Shown here: in pieces, positions 48,148-56,662 of the stretch
Layout of the letters: every line of letters begins with the position of its first letter
Position numbering within the stretch: the first letter of the stretch is position 1
DNA from: AC-32 sp035518635
Lineage (GTDB): Bacteria; Actinomycetota; Thermoleophilia; Gaiellales; Gaiellaceae
NCBI GenBank assembly: GCA_035518635.1
Contig: DATIXI010000007.1
Location: 1 to 61,220 of the forward strand
Direction: 5' to 3'
Length of the DNA stretch: 61,220 bases
Notes under the pieces: model-generated
Seen by the model: the letters and a program-made list of their open reading frames with translations, nothing else
Told to the model about the DNA's origin: nothing
The model's database searches: none
Made by a program: the position numbers and the translations under genes

Positions 48148-48930
48148 ATGGAAGCGAGCACCACCACCGCACCACGCGGCTTCGGCGCCACTGGAAGACG
48201 CGACGCCTGGTGGCGCGCTCCGCTCCTGACCGCCGTCGGGCTGACCGCGTTCGGCGTCTACTCCCTCGTCGCCGTCTGGCAGGGCTCCGACTACCTCTAC
48301 ACGGACGGCGGCGCACGGTACCTGTCGCCGTTCTACTCGCCCGACCTCCATGCGTTCGGCCTCGACCTTCCCTTCTCGTTCGCCCCCCTCGTGGTCTGGG
48401 TGCCTCTGGGCTACCGCCTGACCTGTTACTACTACCGCAAGGCCTACTACCGGGCCTTCTTCCTCGCTCCACCGGCCTGTGCAGTCGCCGGTCCGCGGCG
48501 GCGCCGCTACCGCGGCGAGGGCTCCTATCCCTTTCTTCTCCAGAACCTTCACCGCTACTTCCTCTACCTGGCGGTGATCGTGCTCGGCTTCCTCTGGTAC
48601 GACGCCGTCCGCGCCTTCTTCTTCAAGGGCTCGGACGGATCGCTGCACGCGGGAGTCGGCGTCGGCTCCCTCGTTCTCCTCGTGAACGTCGTCCTCCTCT
48701 CCTTCTTCACCCTCGGGTGTAACTCGCTGCGCCATCTCGCCGGCGGGCGACTCGACTGCTTCTCGTGCTCGGCGGCGGCACGCACCAGCCACCGTCTCTG
48801 GAAGGGCGTCTCCGTCCTCAACCGGCGACACACGGAATGGGCGTGGCTGAGCCTCGCGAGCGTCGCGCTCGCCGATCTCTACGTCCGGCTCGCGGCGATG
48901 GGCGTCTTCAGCGATCCGAGGGTCTTCTGA
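48148..48930 (+). CDS. Succinate dehydrogenase membrane anchor (Sdh1-type)
   Basis: A 260-residue integral membrane subunit with about five helices, directly upstream of an SdhA/SdhB pair. Helices include APLLTAVGLTAFGVYSLVAV (about 28-47), the segment after GLDLPFSFAPLVVWVPLGYR, FLYLAVIVLGFLWYDAVRAF (about 137-156) and VGVGSLVLLVNVVLLSFFTL. LLQNLHRYFLYL and RHLAGG offer His candidates. Size and position match the single large anchor encoded first in the mycobacterial Sdh1 (Rv0249c-type) operon, so it should hold the dehydrogenase on the membrane and pass electrons to quinone. Family assignment is by context. Its TGA abuts the GTG of sdhA. Confidence 0.8.
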   Translation: MEASTTTAPRGFGATGRRDAWWRAPLLTAVGLTAFGVYSLVAVWQGSDYLYTDGGARYLSPFYSPDLHAFGLDLPFSFAPLVVWVPLGYRLTCYYYRKAYYRAFFLAPPACAVAGPRRRRYRGEGSYPFLLQNLHRYFLYLAVIVLGFLWYDAVRAFFFKGSDGSLHAGVGVGSLVLLVNVVLLSFFTLGCNSLRHLAGGRLDCFSCSAAARTSHRLWKGVSVLNRRHTEWAWLSLASVALADLYVRLAAMGVFSDPRVF

Positions 48931-50667
48931 GTGGGAGCCGAGACGAGCCACGAGACACACGAGTACGACGTGATCGTGATCGGGGCCGGCGGCGCAGGGC
49001 TGCGGTCGGCCATCGAGGCATCCACGTACGGTGCGCGGACGGCCCTCGTCTGCAAGTCGCTCCTCGGCAAGGCCCACACGGTCATGGCCGAGGGCGGCGT
49101 AGCGGCTGCTCTCGGCAACGTCGACGGCGACGACAACTGGCAGGTCCACTTCCAGGACACGCTCTTCGGCGGGAAGTACCTCAACAACTGGCGCATGGCC
49201 GAGCTCCATGCCAGGGAGGCCCCTGAGCGCGTCCGCGAGCTCGAGCGGTGGGGCGGCGTCTTCGACCGGACACCCGACGGCCGCATGGCGCAGCGCGCGT
49301 TCGGCGGCCACACCTTCCGGCGACTGGTTCACATCGGCGACCGCACCGGGCGCGAGCTGATCCGCACGCTGCAGGACAAGGCGGTTCACGAAGGGGTCGA
49401 CGTCTACATGGAGTGCACGATGACGACCCTCCTGAAGGATGGCGACCGGGTCTGCGGCGCCTTCGGCTACTGGCGCCAGACCGGGGAGTTCGTCGTCTTT
49501 GAGGCCCGGGCGGTGGTGCTCGCGACCGGCGGGCTCGGCAGGTGCTACCGGATCACGTCGAACTCCTGGGAGTCCACGGGAGACGGGCACGCGCTCGCGT
49601 ACGACGCCGGCGCCGAGCTGGTCGACATGGAGTTCGTGCAGTTCCATCCGACCGGGATGGTCTGGCCACCCGGAGTCGTGGGCCTGCTGGTGACCGAGGC
49701 CGTCCGCGGCGAGGGCGGCATCCTCCGAAACGTCGAGGGCGAACGCTTCATGGAGCGGTACGACTCGAAGCGCATGGAGCTCTCCACCCGGGACGTCGTC
49801 GCGCGGGCCATCTACACCGAGGTGAAGGAGGGGCGTGGCACGGAGCGGGGCGGCGTTCTCCTCGACGTCTCGCACCTGAAGGCGGACGAGGTGAAGAAGA
49901 AGCTGCCGAGCATGTACGACCAGTTTCTCGAGCTCGCGGGAGTCGACATCACCAGGGAGCCGATGGAGGTCGGCCCGACCTGCCACTACGCCATGGGAGG
50001 CATCAGGATCGACGCCGAGACCGGGGCGAGCTCCGTGCCGGGGCTCTTCGCGACCGGCGAATGCTCCGGCGGCATGAACGGCGCCAACCGGCTCGGGGGC
50101 AACTCGCTCTCCGATCTGCTCGTCTTCGGCAAGCGGACCGGCGAGGGAGCGGCCACGTATGCGCGCGGCGCGGGTGCGCCTCAGGTGTCGGAGGCGCAGG
50201 TCGACGCCTCAATCGACGACCTGAACGCGTATCTCGCCGACACCGGCGGGGAGGATCCCTACCAGCTCGAGGCCGAGCTCCAGGAGACGATGCAGGGTCT
50301 CGTCGGGATCTTCAGGGACGAGGCGGGGCTCGTCGAGGCGATCTCGAAGCTGGAGGAGCTCGAACGCCGCGCTGGGAACGCTCGGGCGGTCGGCGGCCGG
50401 GCCTTCAACCCGGCCTGGAACCTGTGCCGCGATCTCAGGAGCCTCGTCACGTGCTCGCAGGCCATCGCTCGTGCGGGGCTGCTACGCCGGGAGAGCCGCG
50501 GTGCGCACAGCCGCCTCGACTTTCCGGCCTTCGACGACTACTGGGGTGGGCACAACGTCGTCGTCCGCAAGGAAGGAGACGGCATGCACGTCGAGGCCGT
50601 GCCGGCGACGACGGTCGCCGACCTAGAGCCGCTCGTCGACGAGCGGAAGGCAAAGGAGCGAGCCTGA
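48931..50667 (+). CDS. sdhA: Succinate dehydrogenase flavoprotein subunit, first complex
   Basis: FAD-containing subunit that oxidises succinate to fumarate. Dinucleotide motif YDVIVIGAGGAGLRSAIEAS (about residues 12-31); LLGKAHTVMAEGGVAAALGN (about 46-65) carries the His expected to bind FAD covalently; MEFVQFHPTGMVWPPGVVGL (near 232), RGEGGILRNVEGERFMERY and GECSGGMNGANRLGGNSLSD (about 374-393) form the active site. The C-terminal ESRGAHSRLDFPAFDDYW is typical. The 578-residue length is normal. GTG 48931 follows the anchor stop without spacing, and its TGA overlaps a proposed CTG start of sdhB. It belongs to the Sdh1-like branch, unlike the second SdhA at 51460. Confidence 0.94.
   Translation: MGAETSHETHEYDVIVIGAGGAGLRSAIEASTYGARTALVCKSLLGKAHTVMAEGGVAAALGNVDGDDNWQVHFQDTLFGGKYLNNWRMAELHAREAPERVRELERWGGVFDRTPDGRMAQRAFGGHTFRRLVHIGDRTGRELIRTLQDKAVHEGVDVYMECTMTTLLKDGDRVCGAFGYWRQTGEFVVFEARAVVLATGGLGRCYRITSNSWESTGDGHALAYDAGAELVDMEFVQFHPTGMVWPPGVVGLLVTEAVRGEGGILRNVEGERFMERYDSKRMELSTRDVVARAIYTEVKEGRGTERGGVLLDVSHLKADEVKKKLPSMYDQFLELAGVDITREPMEVGPTCHYAMGGIRIDAETGASSVPGLFATGECSGGMNGANRLGGNSLSDLLVFGKRTGEGAATYARGAGAPQVSEAQVDASIDDLNAYLADTGGEDPYQLEAELQETMQGLVGIFRDEAGLVEAISKLEELERRAGNARAVGGRAFNPAWNLCRDLRSLVTCSQAIARAGLLRRESRGAHSRLDFPAFDDYWGGHNVVVRKEGDGMHVEAVPATTVADLEPLVDERKAKERA
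50652..50658 (+). promoter_or_regulatory. Shine-Dalgarno pointing to a CTG start for sdhB
   Basis: AAAGGAG is followed by 5 nt and then CTG at 50664. No ATG, GTG or TTG lies at that spacing in the sdhB frame. Confidence 0.6.
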
Positions 50668-51419
50668 GCACGCGGGCGTTCCAGGTGTGGCGCGGCGATT
50701 CCGGGGGCGGCGGCTTCGTCGGCTACGAGATCGAGAGCCAGGTCGGCATGGTCGTCCTCGATGCGATGCGCGAGATCCAGCGCTCGCAGGCGAAGGACCT
50801 GGCCGTCCGCTGGAACTGCAAGGCCGCCAAGTGCGGCTGCTGCGCGGCCGAGGTCAACGGGCGGCCGCGCCTGATGTGCAAAACGCGGCTCGACGATTTT
50901 CAGCCGGGCGAAGAGATCCGCGTCGAGCCGATGCGGGCTTTCCCGATCGTCCGCGATCTCGTCACGGACGTCTCCTGGAACTACGAGGTCGACAAGCGGA
51001 TCCCGCCCTTCACCCCGAAGCAGGACGCCGTCTGGCGGATCGGCCAGGAGGACGTCGACCGGATGGGCGAGTTCCGGAAGTGCATCGAGTGCTTTCTCTG
51101 TCAGGACGTCTGTCATGTCCTCCGCGAGCACCAGCTCAAGAACGGGTACTTCGGGCCGCGCTTCATGATCCGGATCGCCAGCCTCGAGATGCACCCGCTC
51201 GACGCCCTCGACCGCACCGAGCTGACAGGCGGCGAGGCAGGCATCGGACTCTGCAACATCACCAAGTGCTGCTCCGAGGTCTGCCCCGAGGGGATCGGAA
51301 TCACCGACAACGCGATCATCCCGCTGAAGGAGCGTGTGGCCGATCGTCGTTACGACCCTCTGGCCGCGCTGATGCGCAGGCTGGGCCGCGCGCGCTGGAG
51401 GCAAGGGTCGGCTCGGTAG
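50664..51419 (+). CDS. sdhB: Succinate dehydrogenase iron-sulfur subunit, first complex
   Basis: Electron-transfer subunit with three Fe-S centres. The 2Fe-2S ligands are in CKAAKCGCCAAEVNGRPRLM and the following Cys (about residues 51-71), the 4Fe-4S ligands in CIECFLCQDVC (near 137) and the 3Fe-4S ligands in CNITKCCSEVCPEG (near 196), where C-x5-C-x3-CP spacing is kept, with an extra adjacent Cys. The 251-residue length matches SdhB. The apparent start is CTG 50664, overlapping the sdhA TGA as CTGA and preceded by AAAGGAG; the next in-frame GTG, 8 codons later, would cut the first strand. CTG is a rare but known initiator. Confidence 0.92.
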   Translation: MSTRAFQVWRGDSGGGGFVGYEIESQVGMVVLDAMREIQRSQAKDLAVRWNCKAAKCGCCAAEVNGRPRLMCKTRLDDFQPGEEIRVEPMRAFPIVRDLVTDVSWNYEVDKRIPPFTPKQDAVWRIGQEDVDRMGEFRKCIECFLCQDVCHVLREHQLKNGYFGPRFMIRIASLEMHPLDALDRTELTGGEAGIGLCNITKCCSEVCPEGIGITDNAIIPLKERVADRRYDPLAALMRRLGRARWRQGSAR

Positions 51420-51459
51420 TGCCGCCGGAGCGGCCGGGCTTGCGATAGCTTCAAGCGGG

Positions 51460-53142
51460 ATGGAGGCGGAGCACGACGTTCTTGTCGTCGGCGCCGGCTT
51501 GGCCGGAATGCGCGCCGCGATCGAGGCCCATGACGCGGGCGCGGACGTCGCGATGATCTCCAAGCTTCACCCGACCCGCTCGCACTCGGCGGCTGCGGAG
51601 GGCGGGATCAACGCGGCCCTCGGAAACGCCGAGGAGGACAGTCCCGAGGATCACGCCTTCGACACGGTCAAGGGCTCCGACTACCTCGGCGACCAGGACG
51701 CGATCCAGATCCTGTGCGAGGAGGCGCCGGAAGACGTCTACCAACTCGAGCAGTGGGGCGCGGTCTTCAGTCGCGCGGAGGACGGCAGGATCGCCCAACG
51801 CCCGTTCGGCGCTGCCGGCCACCCGCGAACCGCCTACGCGGCCGACATCACGGGGCACGTGCTGGTCCAGGTGCTGTACGAGCAAGTTCTGAAGCGTGAC
51901 CTGAAGATCTACGAGGAGTTCTTCGTCTGGAAGCTGGTCGAGCACGAGGACCGCTGCCAGGGCGTGATCGCGTGGAACCTGCTCGACGGGGGTCTCGTCT
52001 CGATCGGCGCGAAGACGGTCATCCTCGCAACCGGGGGCGCCGGCCGGCTGTACACGGGGACGACCAATGCGTACGCCTGCACCGGGGACGGCATGGCGAT
52101 GGCGCTCGAGGTCGGCGTCGGGCTCGAGGACATGGAGATGATGCAGTTCCACCCGACGACGCTCGCTCCCACCGGGGTGCTGATCACCGAGGGCTGCCGC
52201 GGAGAGGGCGCCTACCTCCTGAACTCCGAGGGGGACCGCTTTCTCGAGCGCTATGCCCCGCACGCGATGGAGCTCGCGTCTCGTGACGTCATCTCCCGCG
52301 CCGAGCAGACCGAGATCGACGAGGGCCGTGGGATCGACGGCAACGTGCTGCTCGACCTGCGCCACCTCGGTGCAGAGAAGATCCTGGAGCGCCTGCACGG
52401 GACGCGCGAGCTTTCGATGGTGTTCCTCGGGGTCGACCCGGTCTTCGAGCCGATTCCCGTGCGCCCAGGCGCCCACTACCACATGGGTGGCATCGACACC
52501 GACGTGTGGGGCCGGACGGCGCTCGAAGGGCTCTACGCGGCGGGGGAGTGCGCGTGCGTCTCGGTTCACGGCGCGAACCGGCTCGGAGGCAACGCGCTGA
52601 TGGAGACCATCACCTTCGGCAAGCGCGCGGGCGCGCACGCGGCCGACTGGGCGCTCTCGCACACGACGATCGAGGTGCCGGTCTCGGCCGAGGCCGACGC
52701 GGATCGCGAGCTGCGGGAGCTGCTCGGCCGGGCCGAAGGCGAGCGGCCGTGGTCGATCCGCAACGAGTTGGCCGAGACCATGCACGACAACTTCGGCGTC
52801 TTCCGGCGCGAGGCGGAGATGCTCGAGCAGGGCGAGATCGTCGCCTCCCTGCGCGAGCGCTACAACCACGTGGTCGTCGAGGACAAGGGCAACGTGTTCA
52901 ACAACGACCTCACCCAGACGCTGGAGCTCGGCTTCCTGCTCGAGCTCGCCGACTGCATGGTCGTCGCCGGGATCGAGCGCAAGGAGAGCCGCGGCGCCCA
53001 CGCGCGTCCGCACGACCACCCGGAGCGCGACGACGAAAACTTCCTCCGCCACACGATCGTCACGTGGCGGGACGGGGCGCCGAAGCTCAACTGGAAGCCG
53101 GTGACCGTGACGAGGTGGCAGCCGATGGAGCGGTCGTACTGA
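51460..53142 (+). CDS. Succinate dehydrogenase/fumarate reductase flavoprotein, second complex
   Basis: A second SdhA-type flavoprotein, 560 residues. Dinucleotide motif HDVLVVGAGLAGMRAAIEAH (residues 5-24); SKLHPTRSHSAAAEGGINAA (about 35-54) with the flavinylation-site His; MQFHPTTLAPTGVLITEGCR (near 227-246); PGAHYHMGGIDTDVWGRTAL and GECACVSVHGANRLGGNALM (about 363-382). It is closer in motif style to the classical and archaeal SdhA than to the neighbour at 48931. It is followed by a lipoprotein gene, an SdhB with a changed third cluster and an HdrB-like SdhE, i.e. a type-E architecture. Direction (succinate oxidation or fumarate reduction) cannot be told from sequence. Confidence 0.93.
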   Translation: MEAEHDVLVVGAGLAGMRAAIEAHDAGADVAMISKLHPTRSHSAAAEGGINAALGNAEEDSPEDHAFDTVKGSDYLGDQDAIQILCEEAPEDVYQLEQWGAVFSRAEDGRIAQRPFGAAGHPRTAYAADITGHVLVQVLYEQVLKRDLKIYEEFFVWKLVEHEDRCQGVIAWNLLDGGLVSIGAKTVILATGGAGRLYTGTTNAYACTGDGMAMALEVGVGLEDMEMMQFHPTTLAPTGVLITEGCRGEGAYLLNSEGDRFLERYAPHAMELASRDVISRAEQTEIDEGRGIDGNVLLDLRHLGAEKILERLHGTRELSMVFLGVDPVFEPIPVRPGAHYHMGGIDTDVWGRTALEGLYAAGECACVSVHGANRLGGNALMETITFGKRAGAHAADWALSHTTIEVPVSAEADADRELRELLGRAEGERPWSIRNELAETMHDNFGVFRREAEMLEQGEIVASLRERYNHVVVEDKGNVFNNDLTQTLELGFLLELADCMVVAGIERKESRGAHARPHDHPERDDENFLRHTIVTWRDGAPKLNWKPVTVTRWQPMERSY

Positions 53143-53939
53143 TGCGCTGGCCGGGTGGGGCCGTGGTGATGCTCGCCCCGGCGGTGGTGCTGGCCGGCTG
53201 CGGGGGCGGAGGCGGAGGAGGGAAGTCCCTCTCGCCCGGACAGATCGAGTCGGCCGCGCAGAAGACCTCGAGCGTCGGGAGCCTGAAGGCGAACTTCACG
53301 ATCTCGGGCGCGGGCCTGCGCAGCAGCGGCAGCGGCGTCTTCAACAACGGCCAGGACACCTCCGGCCGCCTGACGATGACCGTCGACTCGAACGGCCGCC
53401 GGTTCACCGTCGACACGGTCAGCGCCGGCAACGTCCTCTACATGCGCTCGACGGCGCTCTCGCAGCTCGGCCTGCCCAAGGGGAAGCAGTGGCTCAAGCT
53501 CGACCTCGGCCAGCTCGCCCGTCAGCGCGGCATCGACCTCGGCGGCCTGCAGAGCACGAGCCCGAACCCGGCGAGCGCGCTCGCCTACCTGCTCGGCTCG
53601 GGAAAGGTCCAGAAGCTCGGGAACGACGCCGTCCAGGGCGTCGACACCACGCACTACAAGGTGACGGTCGACCTCGGCCGGGCGGCGACGGAGGCGAGCG
53701 GGAGCGTGCGGCAATCACTCCGCAGCGCCCTGAAGGCGAGCGGCTCGGCGCGACAGCCGGTCGAGGTGTGGGTCGACGACAACGGGTACGTCCGCAAGGT
53801 CGCGTACAAGGCAGGGACATCCGGCGCGCCCGCGTCGACGATCACGATGGAGCTCCACGATTTCGGCCCGCACGTCACGATCACACCGCCGCCGAGCAGT
53901 TCGGTGGTGGATTTCATGAATGCGCTCCAAGGAGGCTGA
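53142..53939 (+). CDS. Lipoprotein (LppX/LprG-like) inserted in the second sdh operon
   Basis: Exported lipoprotein of 265 residues. The signal peptide ends in a lipobox VVLAGC (Cys near residue 20) followed by a Gly run. The mature part is beta-rich: LKANFTISGAGLRSSGSGVF, QDTSGRLTMTVDSNGRRFTV, GNVLYMRSTALSQLGLPKGK, GVDTTHYKVTVDLG and PVEVWVDDNGYVRKVAYKAG. This pattern resembles the LppX/LprG fold of actinobacterial lipoproteins that carry lipids across the cell envelope, with a hydrophobic cavity. ATG 53142 shares one base with the sdhA stop (TGATG) and its TGA shares one with sdhB, so it is fully embedded in the operon. A link with quinone or membrane docking is speculative. Confidence 0.75.
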   Translation: MRWPGGAVVMLAPAVVLAGCGGGGGGGKSLSPGQIESAAQKTSSVGSLKANFTISGAGLRSSGSGVFNNGQDTSGRLTMTVDSNGRRFTVDTVSAGNVLYMRSTALSQLGLPKGKQWLKLDLGQLARQRGIDLGGLQSTSPNPASALAYLLGSGKVQKLGNDAVQGVDTTHYKVTVDLGRAATEASGSVRQSLRSALKASGSARQPVEVWVDDNGYVRKVAYKAGTSGAPASTITMELHDFGPHVTITPPPSSSVVDFMNALQGG

Positions 53940-54973
53940 TGGACGTCGCTCTGAAGATCTGGCGCTTCGACCCGGAGACGGGCGAGCGTGCGCTGCGCGA
54001 GTACGAGGTGGACGCGCCCGAGTGGGCCTGCCTGCTCGACGTGCTCGACCTGATCAAGGACAAGCACGACGGCACGCTCGCGTACCGCAAGAGCTGCCGC
54101 ATGATGATCTGCGGCTCGTGCGGGATGCGGATGGACGGCCGGGCGGTGCTCGCCTGCAAGGAGCGGATGAAGCCGATCGCCGACGCCGGTCATGTGCCCG
54201 TGATCTCCGCCATGGGGAACCTGCCCGTGCTCAAGGACCTCGTCGTCGACATGGCGCCCTTCTGGAACAAGATCCGCGCCGTCAAGCCCTGGCTCGACCC
54301 TGGCTACGAGGAGGCCGCCGAGAAGGAGCGGATCGTCTCGCAGCAGCAGATGAACGCCATCCACAAGGAGTCGCTCTGCATCCTCTGCGGCTGCTGCGTC
54401 TCGGAGTGCAACTCGATGGAGTCCGACCCGGACTTCCTCGGGCCGGCCGCGCTGGCGAAGGGGTTCCGGTTCGTCGGTGACGTGCGCGACAAGGCCGACG
54501 TCGAGCGGCTGAACGCGCTGAACGGCAAGCACGGGATCTGGGACTGCACGCGTTGCTACTTCTGCAACGAGCGCTGCCCGAAGGGCGTCGACCCGCGTGA
54601 TGCGATCGCCAAGCTCGGCGCCGAGTCGGTCAAGCAGGGGATCGATCACGACATGGGCGCGAAGCACGCGAAGTGGTTCGTCCGCTCTGCGGAGTCGACC
54701 GGCTGGCTCCGCGAGACGGAGCTCGTTCCGAAGACACAGGGGATCGTCGAGGCGATCAAGCAGACCGGGTTCGCGCTCAAGCTCGCCCGCCGCGGCAAGG
54801 TTCCGTCTCCGTTCCCGCCGCATGTCGCCAAGGACGTGAAGGAGGCGCGCCAGCTTCGCGAGCTGGTCAAGGAGCAGGGACGCGAGGGAGCGCTCGGGAT
54901 CGTCCAGGGCGAGCACGGGCTCGGGCGGATCGAGTTCGAGCAGGAGGTCGCGGAGCGCGAGGAGGCGACGTGA
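53939..54973 (+). CDS. Succinate dehydrogenase iron-sulfur subunit, second complex (type E)
   Basis: SdhB-type subunit of 344 residues, about 90 longer than usual. The 2Fe-2S ligands lie in CRMMICGSCGMRMDGRAVLA plus the following Cys (about 54-74), and the first tetranuclear site in CILCGCCVSEC (near 146). The third site reads CTRCYFCNERCPKG (near 203): C-x2-C-x2-C-x3-CP, a 4Fe-4S pattern in place of the 3Fe-4S of normal SdhB. That replacement is the hallmark of type-E succinate:quinone oxidoreductases, which use an HdrB-like SdhE instead of haem anchors. Basic and amphipathic C-terminal helices follow. The ATG overlaps the lipoprotein stop (TGATG); the TGA overlaps sdhE (GTGA). Confidence 0.92.
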   Translation: MDVALKIWRFDPETGERALREYEVDAPEWACLLDVLDLIKDKHDGTLAYRKSCRMMICGSCGMRMDGRAVLACKERMKPIADAGHVPVISAMGNLPVLKDLVVDMAPFWNKIRAVKPWLDPGYEEAAEKERIVSQQQMNAIHKESLCILCGCCVSECNSMESDPDFLGPAALAKGFRFVGDVRDKADVERLNALNGKHGIWDCTRCYFCNERCPKGVDPRDAIAKLGAESVKQGIDHDMGAKHAKWFVRSAESTGWLRETELVPKTQGIVEAIKQTGFALKLARRGKVPSPFPPHVAKDVKEARQLRELVKEQGREGALGIVQGEHGLGRIEFEQEVAEREEAT

Positions 54974-55854
54974 GACGGGTCGCCTACTACACGGGGTGCC
55001 TCGCGGCGCTGTCGGCGAAGGAGCTGAACAGCTCGACGAAGGCGCTCGCGCCGAAGGTGGGGCTCGAGCTCGTGGAGCTCGAGTCGGTCACCTGCTGCGG
55101 CGCCGGCGACATCCACGAGGCGGAGCCCGACTACTACCTCCACCTGAACGCGCGCATCCTCGCGTACGCCGAGGAGACCGGCTGCGACACGCTGCTCACG
55201 ATCTGCAACGTCTGCACGCTCAACCTGCGGCAGGCGGACTGGCAGCTGAAGAACGACCCCGACCTCCTCGCGCGCGTGAACGTGAACCTCGAGACTGTCG
55301 GCGCGCCGCCATACTCGGGCGCGGTCGAGGTCAAGCACCTCCTCTGGCTGATCGCCGAGGGCGACGGGTACGAGCGCTTGAAGGAGGTCGCGCACAAGGG
55401 CCTCAAGGGCCTGCGTGTGGCGCCGTTCTACGGCTGCCAGATCCTGCGGCCCTCGAAGATCCTCGGCTTCGAGGACCCGGACAAGCCGTGGTCGCTCGAG
55501 GCGATCATCGAGGCCTGCGGCGGCGAGCCGATCGACTACCCGGCGAAGATCAAGTGCTGCGGCTTCCCCATCATCCAGGCACGGGAGGAGGTCGCGCTCG
55601 GCGAGCTGATCCAGCCGATCGAGCAGGCGATGGAGGCGGGCGCCGACGCGATGGTCACGCCATGCCCGCTCTGCCACCTCTCGCTCGACGCCTGGCAGTT
55701 GAAGCTGCGGCAGTCCACGGGCAGGGACTTCGCGATGCCGATCCTGCACCTCTCGCAGCTGATCGGCGTGGCCGCGGGTCTGGAGGAGTCGGAGCTGAAG
55801 TTCAAGCGCCACGTCGTCTCCGTCGGGCCCGTGGTCGAGAAGCTCGAGGCCTAG
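54970..55854 (+). CDS. SdhE/HdrB-like CCG-domain subunit
   Basis: Heterodisulfide-reductase subunit B-like protein, 294 residues, with two cysteine-rich CCG domains. The first has YYTGC near residue 8, VTCCGAGD near 41 and CNVCTLNL near 79. The second has FYGCQILRPSK near 156, KIKCCGFPIIQ near 197 and PCPLCHLSL near 236. Such proteins replace the haem-containing anchors in type-E succinate dehydrogenases and heterodisulfide/methylmenaquinol reductases, and are thought to connect the Fe-S relay to the quinone pool at the membrane surface. No transmembrane helix is present, as expected. GTG 54970 overlaps the sdhB stop by 4 bp. It completes the second complex. Confidence 0.9.
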   Translation: MRRVAYYTGCLAALSAKELNSSTKALAPKVGLELVELESVTCCGAGDIHEAEPDYYLHLNARILAYAEETGCDTLLTICNVCTLNLRQADWQLKNDPDLLARVNVNLETVGAPPYSGAVEVKHLLWLIAEGDGYERLKEVAHKGLKGLRVAPFYGCQILRPSKILGFEDPDKPWSLEAIIEACGGEPIDYPAKIKCCGFPIIQAREEVALGELIQPIEQAMEAGADAMVTPCPLCHLSLDAWQLKLRQSTGRDFAMPILHLSQLIGVAAGLEESELKFKRHVVSVGPVVEKLEA

Positions 55855-55855
55855 C

Positions 55856-56662
55856 TTGCGGTTTTTGAAGGCCGGGGCGGCCGCTGCGGCGGCCGGGCTC
55901 GCGTGGGGCCATTTCGAGGCGGGGTGGGTGCAGCTCGACACGCTCGCCTGCCCGCTGCCGGGGCTTCCGCCGGAGCTCGACGGCCTGCGGATCGCGCACC
56001 TCTCGGACTTCCACCTGGGGTTCCCGTCGCGCGGACAGGTGGCGGTCGAGCGCGCGGTTGACTGGGTCGAGGAGCGGCGACCCGACCTCACGCTGATCAG
56101 CGGCGACCTGCTCTCCAGGCGCAGCGGCGAGCCTCGCCTGCGCGAGCTGCTGGCCCGCCTGCCTCGCTGCTTCGCGGTGCTCGGGAACCACGACTTCGCG
56201 ATCACGCGAGACCCTTTCTCGCACCCGGCCGACCTCGTCGACCTCCGGCCGGCGACGCTGCTCACCGACGACGCTCGCACGATCGACCTGCACGGAAAGC
56301 GTGTGCAGATCGTCGGCGTCGACCCGCGCTCCTATCGCCGTAAGGTTGCCCGGCCCGAGCGGCTCGTCGATCTCGATGCCGACCTGCGAATTCTGCTCTG
56401 CCACTTCCCGGACGTGATCGACCGCATTCCCGCCGGCGCGTTCCACCTCGTTCTGGCCGGGCACCTGCACGGTGGGCAGATCTGCGTGCCCTGGCCGGGC
56501 GGGCGGCTGCGCCTGGCGCACATCCGCTGGACGTACATCCGCGGTCTCTACCGGCGGCCGACCGGGACGCTGCACCTCTCCGCCGGGCTCGGCACGACGT
56601 TCGTCCCGTTCCGCTTCCTCGCCAGGCCCGAGGCAACGGAGCTCATCCTAGAATCGCCCTGA
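55856..56662 (+). CDS. Membrane-anchored metallophosphoesterase (YkuE-like)
   Basis: Calcineurin-like phosphoesterase of 268 residues. A hydrophobic, Ala-rich N-terminus (FLKAGAAAAAAGLAWG) is a signal or anchor. Dimetal motifs are complete: RIAHLSDFHLG (about 41-51), LTLISGDLLSRR (about 78-89), VLGNHDFAITRDPF (about 107-120), LCHFPDVIDR and VLAGHLHGGQICVPWPGG (about 201-218). Family members such as YkuE hydrolyse phosphodiesters or UDP-diacylglucosamine; the substrate here is unknown. The TTG 55856 start lies 1 bp after the sdhE stop, so it may be expressed from the sdh transcript. It ends with a stop overlapping the next ATG (TGATG). Confidence 0.87.
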   Translation: MRFLKAGAAAAAAGLAWGHFEAGWVQLDTLACPLPGLPPELDGLRIAHLSDFHLGFPSRGQVAVERAVDWVEERRPDLTLISGDLLSRRSGEPRLRELLARLPRCFAVLGNHDFAITRDPFSHPADLVDLRPATLLTDDARTIDLHGKRVQIVGVDPRSYRRKVARPERLVDLDADLRILLCHFPDVIDRIPAGAFHLVLAGHLHGGQICVPWPGGRLRLAHIRWTYIRGLYRRPTGTLHLSAGLGTTFVPFRFLARPEATELILESP

